This document shows positions 52,801-60,529 of a stretch of DNA of 64,000 bases, one piece after another. The notes below the pieces were generated by a model, which ran no database searches, was not told where the DNA came from, and saw only the letters and a list, made by a program, of their open reading frames with translations. Within the stretch, counting starts at the first letter, position 1. The number at the start of each line of letters is the position of its first letter. The stretch is from positions 1-64,000 of the forward strand of contig CAVFVJ010000004.1 in the NCBI GenBank assembly GCA_963626085.1, read 5' to 3'. This stretch comes from Colivivens sp963626085. Lineage in GTDB: Bacteria > Bacteroidota > Bacteroidia > Bacteroidales > Bacteroidaceae. The position numbers and the translations under genes are program-made.

Positions 52801-53087
52801 ACTCAATCTTCACTGAAGGCATCACTGATGTTGACGGCAACCTCGCTGCTCCTTTCACCGGCACATGGTTCTCAGCAAACAACTTCAAGTTGACAATGGT
52901 AACTGAGGGTGACAACACCGGATGGAACCCTGCTACTGGCATCGAGGAAACAAAGCCGGCAGCTGACGAGTCCGCTACTGTTGTGGCTGTATACTCTGCC
53001 GCAGGTGTCCTCCAAAACGGTTTGCAGAAGGGCATCAACATCGTGAAGTATGCTGACGGCACTTCTAAGAAGGTTCTGCTGAAATAA
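49884..53087 (+). CDS. Very large surface protein with a type A T9SS C-terminal signal
   Basis: The 1067-residue protein has a signal peptide ending near Val-Asn-Ala-Gln (residue 23). It has two long beta-rich modules (about 40-215 and 385-555) with many Trp, Gly and Asn residues, like galactose-binding or carbohydrate-binding folds, and a third near 755-1010. Helical FIVAR-like stretches rich in Ala, Glu and Thr lie between them (about 560-750). It ends with Val-Tyr-Ser-Ala-Ala-Gly-Val and Gly-Ile-Asn-Ile-Val-Lys-Tyr-Ala-Asp-Gly, the type A T9SS sorting domain. It is probably anchored at the cell surface and may bind glycan or host protein. No catalytic motif was seen. Confidence 0.82.
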   Translation: MKKIYSLVAALAVSAFTMTVNAQNELVVGDVKVGDKISLSDGSEWYVGANEIENGSFSMDPAENNGNIVGWTVGTYAQMTTSNFTWVAEGGYDGGAYIKASGHTGAGGDRSIAKHWPLETNTKYYFSFYVKDQGANNQYSPVITLTDVESTAGGQNETKYLIGMSGNSADGALGFSTYGNGEWAQTACAFNSEEYTWLQCNARWLGSAHCYDGFFLAKLYDPETTSAEKVAEISLQAMLNQASSTMENDLADYPALAEELSEWIMDSGFEDYTADDNSLEEIQAAIEAIKTKITSITAYLDIFQSFDNSLVEAYTLYESTAYPGQDDFGTVIESLMDYQSNGYFSLDQEKTASEYISVAQKELTDAVKTYRFSQVASEENPADYTFFIDNPKFVAKGNWYIGQTGGDQRLHTGLTDYTGNAMTAWNAWRGDLNDESRSVSISQNLTGLPNGKYTVTADMLTQDGCITDQHVFANASASSAVSPVMTQTGWDPYVWETLTTTNVIVVDGQLTIGAIGHGVNQTAAERGGSQSDYRCGWFCISNFKLSYLGEASEEEYAAAIKSKIAEAQALADTMHYAGDKATLQVAIDTTKTADDVSALNAAITVAQASEADYASVVAGTYKALQDSIAQSEYYTENAKKITQVPVDYMTAYLKSDTATYKSSGNITTVLRYYLNTLNPTLMKAETTVISDATGKEALESTVADVVRKLGKYISNTTVLETYVGELEAAIAVARKADIKYGDGADVTEYIANATIDDAYVTGWTINKIDGDGNGAKNGQASDGVSSNYYIDSYNSTAGKVRATYYQVIDVPNGTYRLSAEQRNSGGGYYLFASNAAPTLNADSALVLDPTATNVLALAKPVATPAKYVVNSTEEENNMTDTYGAIWMAAADKVMAKFGITGVINTDSTSGIEAMSIYDQVIEANAGETTCPEGIDEADWTLFSANTGIGRGWFENSLEIKVENHTLCVGITCDSIFTEGITDVDGNLAAPFTGTWFSANNFKLTMVTEGDNTGWNPATGIEETKPAADESATVVAVYSAAGVLQNGLQKGINIVKYADGTSKKVLLK

Positions 53088-53148
53088 ATTAAACAAGACG
53101 TGTCCAGAATGTTGCGACGCAACATAAGGACAACGACACAAGACCTCG

Positions 53149-53184
53149 AAACGGGGGCAGGCTTTTCCAAGCCTGCCCCCGTTT
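53149..53184 (+). terminator. Strong terminator after the 1067-residue cargo gene
   Basis: AAACGGGGGCAGGCTT (53149-53164) pairs perfectly with AAGCCTGCCCCCGTTT (53169-53184) around a four-base loop. It separates this gene from the riboswitch. Confidence 0.9.
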
Positions 53185-53230
53185 CCTGTAAATAATTTTA
53201 GAAAAACATGAGCAATTAAAAGAAAAGTGT

Positions 53231-53239
53231 TACCTTTGC
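53231..53239 (+). promoter_or_regulatory. -7 element of the B12 operon
   Basis: TACCTTTGC lies just before the riboswitch, so transcription would begin near 53246. No clear -33 TTTG was found about 20 bases upstream. Confidence 0.55.
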
Positions 53240-53244
53240 ATGTG

Positions 53245-53490
53245 GTTTTGTTCCGCCAAGCGCACGCGAGGCGGATTAAAAGGGAATCAGGTGTGAGTCC
53301 TGAACAGTCCCGCTGCTGTATTTCCACTGTCTCCTATATTTAATAAGGGGAGCGGTTGTCGCCATGCAGATGCATTTCTTGTCACTGGCTTACATGTAAG
53401 TAAGCTGGGAAGACACGGCTACCGCGGATAAGTCAGAAGACCTGCAAGACCGTCTACTGTTTAACGTCCTCTCGAGGAAAGAGGACACGA
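53245..53490 (+). promoter_or_regulatory. Cobalamin riboswitch
   Basis: The region between the -7 element and the btuB start has the B12-aptamer core: GGGAATCAGGTGTGAG, then GAACAGTCCCGCTGCTGT, and the B12-box-like GAAGACCTGCAAGACC near 53437-53452. After it GTCCTCT (53466-53472) pairs with AGAGGAC (53480-53486), 17 bases before the ATG. This hairpin may be the expression platform that hides the ribosome site when cobalamin is bound. Boundaries are approximate. Confidence 0.9.
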
Positions 53491-53502
53491 ACAACAAAAG
53501 CG

Positions 53503-55452
53503 ATGGCTGGAAATCTACGTGGACAAGTCTTCATAGGACTATGTTGCCTCATGATGCCTTTACAGGCACAAATCACTATCGACACCGTTGAGGTGAGCGG
53601 ACGCAGACTCTCGGAGTCGGAGCGTTCAGCCACTCCTGTGCAGACACTCAGCCAGACCGACATGCAACGGTTGGGGGTTACTGCCGTGAGCGATGCAGTG
53701 AAGCACATGGCTGGGGTTCAGGTGAAGGACTATGGTGGCATCGGTGGACTGAAGACGGTGAGCGTGCGCGGACTAGGGGCGCAACACACGGCTGTGATGT
53801 ATGATGGTGTGGCTGTGAGCGACTGCCAGACGGGACAGATTGACATCAGCCGTTACGCTATCGACAACGTGGAGGAACTGTCGCTCACCATCGGACAGGA
53901 CGACAACATCTTCCAGACTGCCAAGCAGTTCGCTTCTGCCGGGGTTCTTAAGATTAACACCCAGTCACTGTCCGTCCAAAGCAAGGTAAGCGTGCGTACC
54001 GGGTCTTACGGTTTGGTCAACCCTACCCTTCTGTGGCGTTCGTTCGTAAACTCCAAACTCCACGTGTCTGCCTATGCCGATTACCTGCGTGCTGACGGCA
54101 ACTACCGCTTCCACATGATGAACGGGAAGAAGAGTATCGACGAGAAAAGGAACAACAGCCATATAGAGACATGGAAGGGGGAGGTAAACCTCACATACCT
54201 CATCAATGCAAGACAGACACTAAAACTCAAAGGATACCTCTTCGACAGTAGCCGTGGACTGCCGGGCAACGTGGTGTACGACAATACTTATGCGGCTGAA
54301 CACTCACACGACAAGAACTACTTCGGGCAACTGAGTTACATGAACCGCATGTCTGACAGATGGAAGCTGCAGGCGAACGCCAAGTTCGACTGGTACTGGA
54401 ACAAATATACGAACAAGACTGCTGCCGGGTTTACCGATGACAGGTTTCGTCAGACTGCCGTCTATGCCAACGCTACCTTGTGGCATCTGACTCCTTGCGG
54501 ACTCTCACTGTCACTTGCGCAAGACTTCGAGTACAATTACCTGCACAGCACACTCAAGTTCTGTCCCTTCCCTTCACGCTATACACTCTTGTCCGTAATG
54601 GCAGCGCACTACACCAACAACTGGATAAGTGCGACAGCGTCACTGCTCAACACTTATATCACGGAGGACGTGAAACTGGGCAATGCGGCAGACGACCGTC
54701 ACCGACTCTCACCCGCTGTCAGTGTGAGTGTCCGACCGTTCAAGGACATCAACTGGAGACTGCGTGCGTCCTACAAGGATATATTCAGGAACCCTACGTT
54801 CAACGACCTCTATTATGTCTTGCTGGGCAACCGTGACCTTCGCCCGGAGAAGACAAAACAATTAAATGTAGGTACTATATGGAACGACCAGTTCAACGGA
54901 TTTGTTGAGTACGTCAGCCTGAGTCTCGATGCATACTGGGGTAAGGTGGACGACAAGATTGTAGCCATCCCAAAGATGTTCTTCTGGACTATGTTCAATG
55001 TGGGGAAGGTACGTACACACGGTCTGGACGCTACTCTCAACATCAAGTCACGGCTGACAAAGGACATACGTCTCTACGCTATGGCTACGTACAACTACAT
55101 GAAAGCACTGGACGTGACTGCCCCTAACACAAGTGTGTGGCACAACCAACTGCCTTATACGCCAGAGCACTCGGGAAGCGGAAGTCTCACGGTGGAGACC
55201 CCACTCTTCAACCTCTCGTACAACCTGATATGGACTGGCAAGCGGTACAGTCTGCAACAAAACGCAGCATCCAACCGTATCAAGCCCTACTCCGATCACT
55301 CCGTGAGTCTATACCGCACATTCAACCTTGGAGCGACACAACTGAAACTGCAGGCTGACGCACTGAACCTCGGCAACAGGAACTACGAAATCATCAGGTT
55401 CTACCCCATGCCAGGACGCAACTACAAGTTCACCGCAACGGTCATGTTCTAA
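53503..55452 (+). CDS. btuB: TonB-dependent outer-membrane vitamin B12 transporter
   Basis: The 649-residue protein has a signal peptide (cleavage near Gln-Ala-Gln, residue 24). A TonB-type plug follows, with Gln-Arg-Leu-Gly-Val-Thr-Ala-Val and Val-Ser-Val-Arg-Gly-Leu-Gly-Ala-Gln-His, and then a 22-strand-type barrel rich in aromatic residues ending in Val-Met-Phe. It lacks the CarboxypepD-like N-terminal domain of SusC proteins. The riboswitch upstream and the BtuG- and BtuF-like genes downstream assign it to cobalamin uptake. The ATG at 53503 lies 17 bases past the riboswitch hairpin. It is 82 bases from btuG. Confidence 0.92.
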   Translation: MAGNLRGQVFIGLCCLMMPLQAQITIDTVEVSGRRLSESERSATPVQTLSQTDMQRLGVTAVSDAVKHMAGVQVKDYGGIGGLKTVSVRGLGAQHTAVMYDGVAVSDCQTGQIDISRYAIDNVEELSLTIGQDDNIFQTAKQFASAGVLKINTQSLSVQSKVSVRTGSYGLVNPTLLWRSFVNSKLHVSAYADYLRADGNYRFHMMNGKKSIDEKRNNSHIETWKGEVNLTYLINARQTLKLKGYLFDSSRGLPGNVVYDNTYAAEHSHDKNYFGQLSYMNRMSDRWKLQANAKFDWYWNKYTNKTAAGFTDDRFRQTAVYANATLWHLTPCGLSLSLAQDFEYNYLHSTLKFCPFPSRYTLLSVMAAHYTNNWISATASLLNTYITEDVKLGNAADDRHRLSPAVSVSVRPFKDINWRLRASYKDIFRNPTFNDLYYVLLGNRDLRPEKTKQLNVGTIWNDQFNGFVEYVSLSLDAYWGKVDDKIVAIPKMFFWTMFNVGKVRTHGLDATLNIKSRLTKDIRLYAMATYNYMKALDVTAPNTSVWHNQLPYTPEHSGSGSLTVETPLFNLSYNLIWTGKRYSLQQNAASNRIKPYSDHSVSLYRTFNLGATQLKLQADALNLGNRNYEIIRFYPMPGRNYKFTATVMF

Positions 55453-55534
55453 TGATAATACTGAAAGTCGCAACATACTGAAAACATGTTATATATAATC
55501 TATTTATTCATAAACCAATTAAACCAAAGAAAAG

Positions 55535-56605
55535 ATGAACAAGTATTCTCTTTACGCATTCGCACTTGCCACACTCACATTTGCGGCTTGTAGCGACGAC
55601 GATGACAACGACGACAAGGAAAAAGTAGTTCCAAGCACTTCGGCTGTTGTGCTCAACACTGGAAACTGGGGCGGCAACGATGCGTCAATCATGCGCTATG
55701 ACCTTACCAACCACACAACAACAGCGGACCTCTATTATCAGGCAAACTCCGAGAACCTCGGTGACCTCGGACAGGACATCATCAAGTACGGTAGTAAGTA
55801 CTATGTGACAGTGTCCACATCTTCAAAGGTTGTGGTGCTTGACAAGAACATGTCTATCATCAAGTCCATCGCCTTCGTCAATGAGGAGTCAAAGCCTACC
55901 ACTCCACGCTACATGGCTTCTGCCAACGGTAAGGTGTACGTGACAGCTTATGACGGTACTGTATCTCGTATCGACACAACCAGCCTCAACATCACTGGCA
56001 GTGTTGCTGTGGGCGACCACCCGGAAGGCATCAGCTACGCCAATGGTAAACTTTATGTGAACAACAGTGGTTACGGAAGTGGCAACACGGTATCTGTGAT
56101 TGACGAAGCTTCCTTCACCAAGACCAAGGATGTGGAAGTGGTGCTCAACCCTTACAACCAGAGTGTAGTGGCTGCTGACGGCAATGTGTACATTGTGTCA
56201 AACGGAAACTATGCTGGTGCAAATTGGCTTACTGAAGACCAGTACGTCTACGCTTCTGTTCAGCGCATCAACACAACAACTGATGAGGTAACTCCACTCT
56301 GCAACGGAACATACATCGCTACATACGGCAACAACCTCTATGTGCTTTATTCTGAGTATTACCTCCCGGAACGTGCTAAGGCGTTCGTCTATGACCTGAA
56401 GACAGGAGCAGAGACAACCCTCACAGACCTCAGTCAGTTCAACAGCCTCAACGGCATCGATGTTGACCCGACTACAGGCAACGTCTATGTCTACGACTCT
56501 CCTTACGGCTCAAACGCCAAGATATGTGGTCCTCTGCGGTCTGACGGCACTCCTGCATACTCAGTGGAGGCTGGTCCGTCCACTTGCAAGATGCTCTTTG
56601 AATAA
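55535..56605 (+). CDS. btuG: BtuG-like surface cobalamin-binding lipoprotein
   Basis: The 356-residue lipoprotein has lipobox Thr-Phe-Ala-Ala-Cys (Cys19), then an Asp-rich stretch (Ser-Asp-Asp-Asp-Asp) typical of Bacteroidetes surface export signals. A seven-bladed YncE-like beta-propeller follows, with repeated Gly-Lys-Val/Leu-Tyr-Val strands. In Bacteroides thetaiotaomicron, BtuG of this type caps BtuB and captures B12 from host intrinsic factor. The operon order btuB-btuG fits that precedent. A hairpin at 56623-56660 follows its stop. Confidence 0.85.
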   Translation: MNKYSLYAFALATLTFAACSDDDDNDDKEKVVPSTSAVVLNTGNWGGNDASIMRYDLTNHTTTADLYYQANSENLGDLGQDIIKYGSKYYVTVSTSSKVVVLDKNMSIIKSIAFVNEESKPTTPRYMASANGKVYVTAYDGTVSRIDTTSLNITGSVAVGDHPEGISYANGKLYVNNSGYGSGNTVSVIDEASFTKTKDVEVVLNPYNQSVVAADGNVYIVSNGNYAGANWLTEDQYVYASVQRINTTTDEVTPLCNGTYIATYGNNLYVLYSEYYLPERAKAFVYDLKTGAETTLTDLSQFNSLNGIDVDPTTGNVYVYDSPYGSNAKICGPLRSDGTPAYSVEAGPSTCKMLFE

Positions 56606-56622
56606 TAACTGTAAACAAAATG

Positions 56623-56660
56623 ACAATCAACCGGAGGCTCACACGTCTTCGGTTGATTGT
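56623..56660 (+). terminator. Terminator-like hairpin between btuG and btuF
   Basis: ACAATCAACCG (56623-56633) pairs perfectly with CGGTTGATTGT (56650-56660), followed by ATTCTCTTTTT. It is 17 bases past the btuG stop and 18 bases before the ATG of btuF at 56678. It may lower or end transcription into btuF. Confidence 0.75.
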
Positions 56661-56677
56661 ATTCTCTTTTTACTCAC

Positions 56678-57802
56678 ATGAAAACATTCTCAATCCTGCT
56701 ATCTGTACTTGCAGCAACACTGCTGTGCTCCTGTGGGGGAAACACCCAAGCAACGGACTCCGCTGGCGACACACTCCGTATGCGTCATGCGGAAAATATC
56801 TGTATCGTAAAGTATGACGATTATGTAAAGGTCGAACTTGCCAATCCCTGGCGCAAAGGGACACTGCTCCACACTTATATACTGGTGAATGAGGACACAA
56901 GGACTACGGGACTGCCACAGGGAACAGTGGTAGAGGTGCCGCTGCGCAGGTCTGCCGTGTCTTCAGGCGTACACGGAGGTCTGATTGACGAGCTGGGTGC
57001 GGTGAAGTCCATCTGTGCTGTGTTCGAGGTGGAGTACTACACTAACAAGAACATACTCCGTGATTACAAGACTGGGCGCATAGTCAACCTCGGCAGTAGC
57101 ATGTCGCCCAACATCGAACTGATAATCGACGCCCATCCAGATGCTCTGTTGCTTTCTCCGTTCGAGAACAGTGGCTACGGACAGCTCGACAACCTCGACA
57201 TCCCTATCATCGACTGTGCAGACTACATGGAGACTTCTCCGTTGGGACGTGCGGAGTGGATGAAGTTCTACGGACTTCTCTACGGCAAGGCGCAGGAGGC
57301 TGATTCTCTGTTCGATGCGATTGAAGAGGAATACAACTCCCTCAAGCAACTGGCAAAGAAGAGCACACGTCGCCCACAGGTGGTCAACGACCTCATAACA
57401 GGATCTACATGGTATGTTCCGGGTGGCAACAGTACCACTGGCAAGTTGATTGCCGATGCAGGAGGCGATTATGTCTTCAGCAAGGAAAAGAAAAGTGGGT
57501 CTATAGCACTGTCGCCCGAAGTGGTGTTCGAGAAGTCACAGGATGCAGACGTGTGGATATTCAAGTATACACAGCCTACGGACAAGACCTACGGACAACT
57601 GGCAGCAGAGTCTCCTCTGTACTGTCAAATCAAAGCGTTCAAGGAACGTAATGTCTATGGCTGCAACCTCAGCTATGTGCCGTTCTACAACGACCTGCCC
57701 TACCATCCAGAACGTCATCTCAAGGACCTCATAAAGATATTCAACCCTAGTGCCCTACCCCACTATCAGTTGAAATACTACAAACCGGTAGCCATAGAGT
57801 AA
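56678..57802 (+). CDS. btuF: BtuF-like periplasmic cobalamin-binding lipoprotein
   Basis: The ATG at 56678 gives 374 residues with lipobox Leu-Leu-Cys-Ser-Cys. The frame is open seven codons upstream, but that part overlaps the hairpin arm. The protein resembles class III ABC substrate-binding proteins: two lobes joined by a long helix, Asn-Ile-Glu-Leu-Ile-Ile-Asp-Ala-His-Pro-Asp-Ala-Leu and Ile-Pro-Ile-Ile-Asp-Cys near residues 150-190. The family binds B12, haem or siderophores. The position after btuB and btuG makes B12 the likely ligand. No BtuC or BtuD genes are in the window. Confidence 0.8.
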   Translation: MKTFSILLSVLAATLLCSCGGNTQATDSAGDTLRMRHAENICIVKYDDYVKVELANPWRKGTLLHTYILVNEDTRTTGLPQGTVVEVPLRRSAVSSGVHGGLIDELGAVKSICAVFEVEYYTNKNILRDYKTGRIVNLGSSMSPNIELIIDAHPDALLLSPFENSGYGQLDNLDIPIIDCADYMETSPLGRAEWMKFYGLLYGKAQEADSLFDAIEEEYNSLKQLAKKSTRRPQVVNDLITGSTWYVPGGNSTTGKLIADAGGDYVFSKEKKSGSIALSPEVVFEKSQDADVWIFKYTQPTDKTYGQLAAESPLYCQIKAFKERNVYGCNLSYVPFYNDLPYHPERHLKDLIKIFNPSALPHYQLKYYKPVAIE

Positions 57803-57818
57803 ATAAAAGGAAGAAACA

Positions 57819-57851
57819 TTTGCTCATTCTAAAAAAATAGTCTACCTTTGC
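57819..57851 (+). promoter_or_regulatory. Promoter of tRNA-Ser(GGA)
   Basis: TTTG at 57819-57822 and TACCTTTGC at 57843-57851 are 20 bases apart, a full -33/-7 match, 17 bases before the tRNA. Confidence 0.8.
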
Positions 57852-57867
57852 ACCCCGATAGGTCGAA

Positions 57868-57955
57868 GGAAAGATGCTCGAGTGGTTGAAGAGGCACGCC
57901 TGGAAAGCGTGTATACGTCAAAAGCGTATCGGGGGTTCGAATCCCCCTCTTTCCG
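57868..57955 (+). tRNA. tRNA-Ser (anticodon GGA)
   Basis: The 88-base sequence folds with acceptor GGAAAGA/TCTTTCC, a D arm with GAGTGGTTGAAGAGG, anticodon stem CACGC/GCGTG with loop CTGGAAA (anticodon GGA), a long variable arm and T arm GGGGGTTCGAATCCCCC. The long variable arm marks a class II tRNA, here serine. CCA is not encoded. Its promoter is at 57819-57851, and 16 bases after its end the second repeat array begins. Confidence 0.96.
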
Positions 57956-57971
57956 CATCAACAGACTTCAA

Positions 57972-58065
57972 TTAGTAGGTGACGTGTCCCACGTCACATT
58001 TTATCAAGTGTCCCACGTCACATTTTATCAAGTGTCCCACGTCACATCTTATCAAGTGTCCCACG
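57972..58065. repeat. Second array of the GTGTCCCACGTCAC repeat family
   Basis: The first unit (57972-57997) is identical to the first 26 bases of the 35-bp unit at 43717, including GTGACGTG-TCC-CACGTCAC. Then come 24-base units at 57998-58021 and 58022-58045, identical to each other, and a truncated one at 58046-58065 that breaks off after CCCACG. All share the core GTGTCCCACGTCAC. The spacing sequence differs from the first array. Confidence 0.9.
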
Positions 58066-58115
58066 ACTATAATACCCCCGATTTTTCGGGCCAGTGCATA
58101 AGTCAAAAAAAATAG

Positions 58116-58124
58116 TAACTTTGC
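58116..58124 (+). promoter_or_regulatory. -7 element of the IS3-type fragment
   Basis: TAACTTTGC lies seven bases before the ATG at 58131. It fits the transposase gene's own promoter carried by the element. Confidence 0.4.
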
Positions 58125-58130
58125 ACACAA

Positions 58131-58226
58131 ATGGGAAAATCAACAAGACGTAAGCACACGGCCGAGTTCAAGGCCAAGGTTGCAATCGAGGCTCTTCGCG
58201 AGCAGTCGACACTGAGTGAGTCCTGA
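58131..58226 (+). pseudogene. Truncated IS3-family transposase OrfA
   Basis: The frame reads Met-Gly-Lys-Ser-Thr-Arg-Arg-Lys-His-Thr-Ala-Glu-Phe-Lys-Ala-Lys-Val-Ala and stops after 31 codons. This matches the N-terminal helix of IS3-type OrfA proteins, which are normally about 90-110 residues with a helix-turn-helix. The sequence leaves the family pattern near 58218-58220, where the element was probably cut. No OrfB (rve integrase) is present. The left end of the element probably lies near 58066, where the repeat unit is interrupted. Confidence 0.7.
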
Positions 58227-58550
58227 CTTCATCACTTTTTTGCGCCATTAGATAGCGCAGATTGAAAATGAGGGCATTAACTCGATTTTGACCTATAGGT
58301 CATTTTGCGTGGTGAAACACGTCTTATTCCTCTTAAACACAAGAGAATACGGCGATTCAAAGTTTTGAAGTACAAAATTGAGCATCACAACACCACTATA
58401 GGTCATTTTGCGTGGTAAATTGTCCATATTTGCCTTGTTCAACTTACATTTTTACATCTCGTCTACTTATTTTTTACGTTTACTTTATGGTGCAAAAGTA
58501 CGATAATTATGCGTAAACAACGAAAGAAATACAGAGTTTAACTAAAAAGA
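58227..58550. other. Non-coding patch with 21-base direct repeats and a 14-base palindrome
   Basis: No convincing gene is present. CTATAGGTCATTTTGCGTGGT occurs at 58293-58313 and again at 58396-58416. The first copy is embedded in the perfect palindrome TGACCTATAGGTCA (58289-58302). The patch joins the truncated transposase to the dnaK terminator and may be remains of a mobile element. Confidence 0.65.
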
Positions 58551-58583
58551 AAATCCGCATAGCTCAATGAGTTATGCGGATTT
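58551..58583 (-). terminator. Terminator of dnaK
   Basis: AAATCCGCATAGCT (58551-58564) pairs with AGTTATGCGGATTT (58570-58583), one G-U pair and a five-base loop. On the minus strand it is followed by a T-rich tract. It lies 33 bases after the dnaK stop. Confidence 0.85.
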
Positions 58584-58615
58584 GATTATTTATACCTTTC
58601 GGTAGTTGTCTGTAC

Positions 58616-60529
58616 TTACTTCACCTCTTCAAAGTCAGCATCTTGCACATCATCTGTGCTCTTGTCGCTACTTGAAGTAGACTGACCACTTGCCTGTGAG
58701 CTACCGGCATCTGCCTGACTTGCACCTCCTTGGTACATCTGCTGTGAAGCGGTCTGCATGATATTATTAAGTTCTGCCATCGCTGAGTCAACAGCATTCA
58801 AGTCCTGTGCCTTGTGCGCATCTTTCAGTTTACCGAGAGCTGCCTCAATCTGAGGACGTTTGTCTGCTGGAAGCTTGTCACCATTCTCCTTCAGGAATGT
58901 CTCGGTAGAGAATATCATTGAGTCTGCCTGGTTCAATTTGTCCACACGCTCACGTTGCTTTTTGTCGGCATCAGCGTTGGCTTCTGCCTCAGCCTTCATA
59001 CGGTTGATTTCATCCTCAGAAAGACCAGATGAAGCCTCGATACGTATTGACTGTTCCTTACCAGTCGCCTTATCCTTTGCACTCACGTTCAGAATACCGT
59101 TGGCATCAATGTCGAATGAGACCTCTATCTGAGGAACTCCACGACGTGCCGGAGCGATACCAGTCAGGTTGAATATACCAATCTGCTTGTTGTCGGCAGC
59201 CATAGGACGCTCACCCTGAAGAACCCTGATGGTCACTTCGGTCTGGTTGTCTGCTGCAGTAGAGAACGTCTCGCTCTTCTTGCACGGAATTGTAGTGTTG
59301 GCATCAATCAGTTTAGTCATCACGCCACCGAGAGTTTCGATACCCATTGACAGCGGAGTCACATCAAGAAGCACAATGTCGCCTACACCCTCTTCCTTGT
59401 TCAATATGGCACCCTGGATGGCAGCACCCACAGCCACGACCTCGTCTGGGTTAACACCCTTTGACGGAACTTTTCCAAAGAAGTCCTCAACGACTTTCTG
59501 CACTGCGGGTATACGACTTGAACCACCTACGAGGATAACCTCATCAATATCGGAAGTACTGATACCTGCCTCCTTAATAGCATTCTTGCATGGTTCAAGA
59601 CAATCTTGAATCAATTCGTGAGCCAAAGCCTCGAACTTTGCACGTGTGAGAGTCTTCACAAGGTGTTTCGGCATTCCGCTTGCGACAGTGATGTAAGGAA
59701 GGTTGATTTCAGTTGTAGTAGAACTTGACAACTCAATCTTAGCCTTCTCAGCAGCCTCCTTCAGACGCTGCATTGCCATTGGGTCGAGAGTAAGGTCGAC
59801 ACCTTCCTGCTCTTTGAATTCACTGGTAAGCCAATTGATGATCACCTGGTCGAAGTCATCACCGCCAAGGTGAGTGTTACCATTAGTAGAGAGCACCTCA
59901 AACACACCTGCACCAAATTCCAGTATTGATATATCGAATGTACCACCACCAAGGTCGAACACCGCAATCTTCATATCTTTGTTTGCCTTGTCTATACCGT
60001 AAGCGAGTGCAGCGGCTGTCGGCTCGTTCACGATACGCTTAACTTCAAGTCCAGCGATTTGACCAGCCTCTTTTGTTGCCTGACGCTGTGAGTCAGAGAA
60101 GTACGCTGGTACTGTGATGACAGCCTCTGTCACTTCCTGTCCGAGATAATCCTCCGCAGTCTTCTTCATCTTCTGAAGAATCATTGCAGAAATCTCCTGT
60201 GGAGTGTAGAGACGACCGTCGATGTCAACACGCGGAGTGTTGTTGTCGCCCTTCACCACTGAATAAGGCACACGCGCGATTTCCTTCTGAACCTGATCGT
60301 ATGTTTCACCCATGAAACGTTTGATTGAGTATACAGTGCGTTTCGGGTTCGTGATTGCCTGACGCTTGGCTGGATCGCCCACTTTACGTTCGCCGCCATC
60401 AACAAATCCCACTACTGACGGTGTTGTACGCTTACCTTCGCTGTTTGCAATAACCACCGGTTCATTTCCTTCAAAGACTGAAACACATGAGTTTGTTGTT
60501 CCTAAGTCTATTCCAATTATCTTTCCCAT
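58616..60529 (-). CDS. dnaK: Chaperone DnaK (Hsp70)
   Basis: The 637-residue protein has the Hsp70 start Gly-Ile-Asp-Leu-Gly-Thr-Thr-Asn-Ser, Ile-Ala-Val-Phe-Asp-Leu-Gly-Gly-Gly-Thr-Phe and Leu-Val-Gly-Gly-Ser-Ser-Arg-Ile. A substrate-binding domain and a Gly/Ser/Gln-rich tail ending in Asp-Ala-Asp-Phe-Glu-Glu-Val-Lys follow. It folds proteins with DnaJ and GrpE, whose genes are not adjacent. A weak -7-like TCACTTTGC on the minus strand (60642-60634) may be its promoter. No CIRCE element was recognised in the 298-base upstream region. Confidence 0.98.
   Translation of the reverse strand: MGKIIGIDLGTTNSCVSVFEGNEPVVIANSEGKRTTPSVVGFVDGGERKVGDPAKRQAITNPKRTVYSIKRFMGETYDQVQKEIARVPYSVVKGDNNTPRVDIDGRLYTPQEISAMILQKMKKTAEDYLGQEVTEAVITVPAYFSDSQRQATKEAGQIAGLEVKRIVNEPTAAALAYGIDKANKDMKIAVFDLGGGTFDISILEFGAGVFEVLSTNGNTHLGGDDFDQVIINWLTSEFKEQEGVDLTLDPMAMQRLKEAAEKAKIELSSSTTTEINLPYITVASGMPKHLVKTLTRAKFEALAHELIQDCLEPCKNAIKEAGISTSDIDEVILVGGSSRIPAVQKVVEDFFGKVPSKGVNPDEVVAVGAAIQGAILNKEEGVGDIVLLDVTPLSMGIETLGGVMTKLIDANTTIPCKKSETFSTAADNQTEVTIRVLQGERPMAADNKQIGIFNLTGIAPARRGVPQIEVSFDIDANGILNVSAKDKATGKEQSIRIEASSGLSEDEINRMKAEAEANADADKKQRERVDKLNQADSMIFSTETFLKENGDKLPADKRPQIEAALGKLKDAHKAQDLNAVDSAMAELNNIMQTASQQMYQGGASQADAGSSQASGQSTSSSDKSTDDVQDADFEEVK

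Noticed and set aside
57882..58115. Short plus-strand ORF across the tRNA and repeats
   Set aside because: It runs through tRNA-Ser and the repeat array, so its residues are simply translated repeat units.
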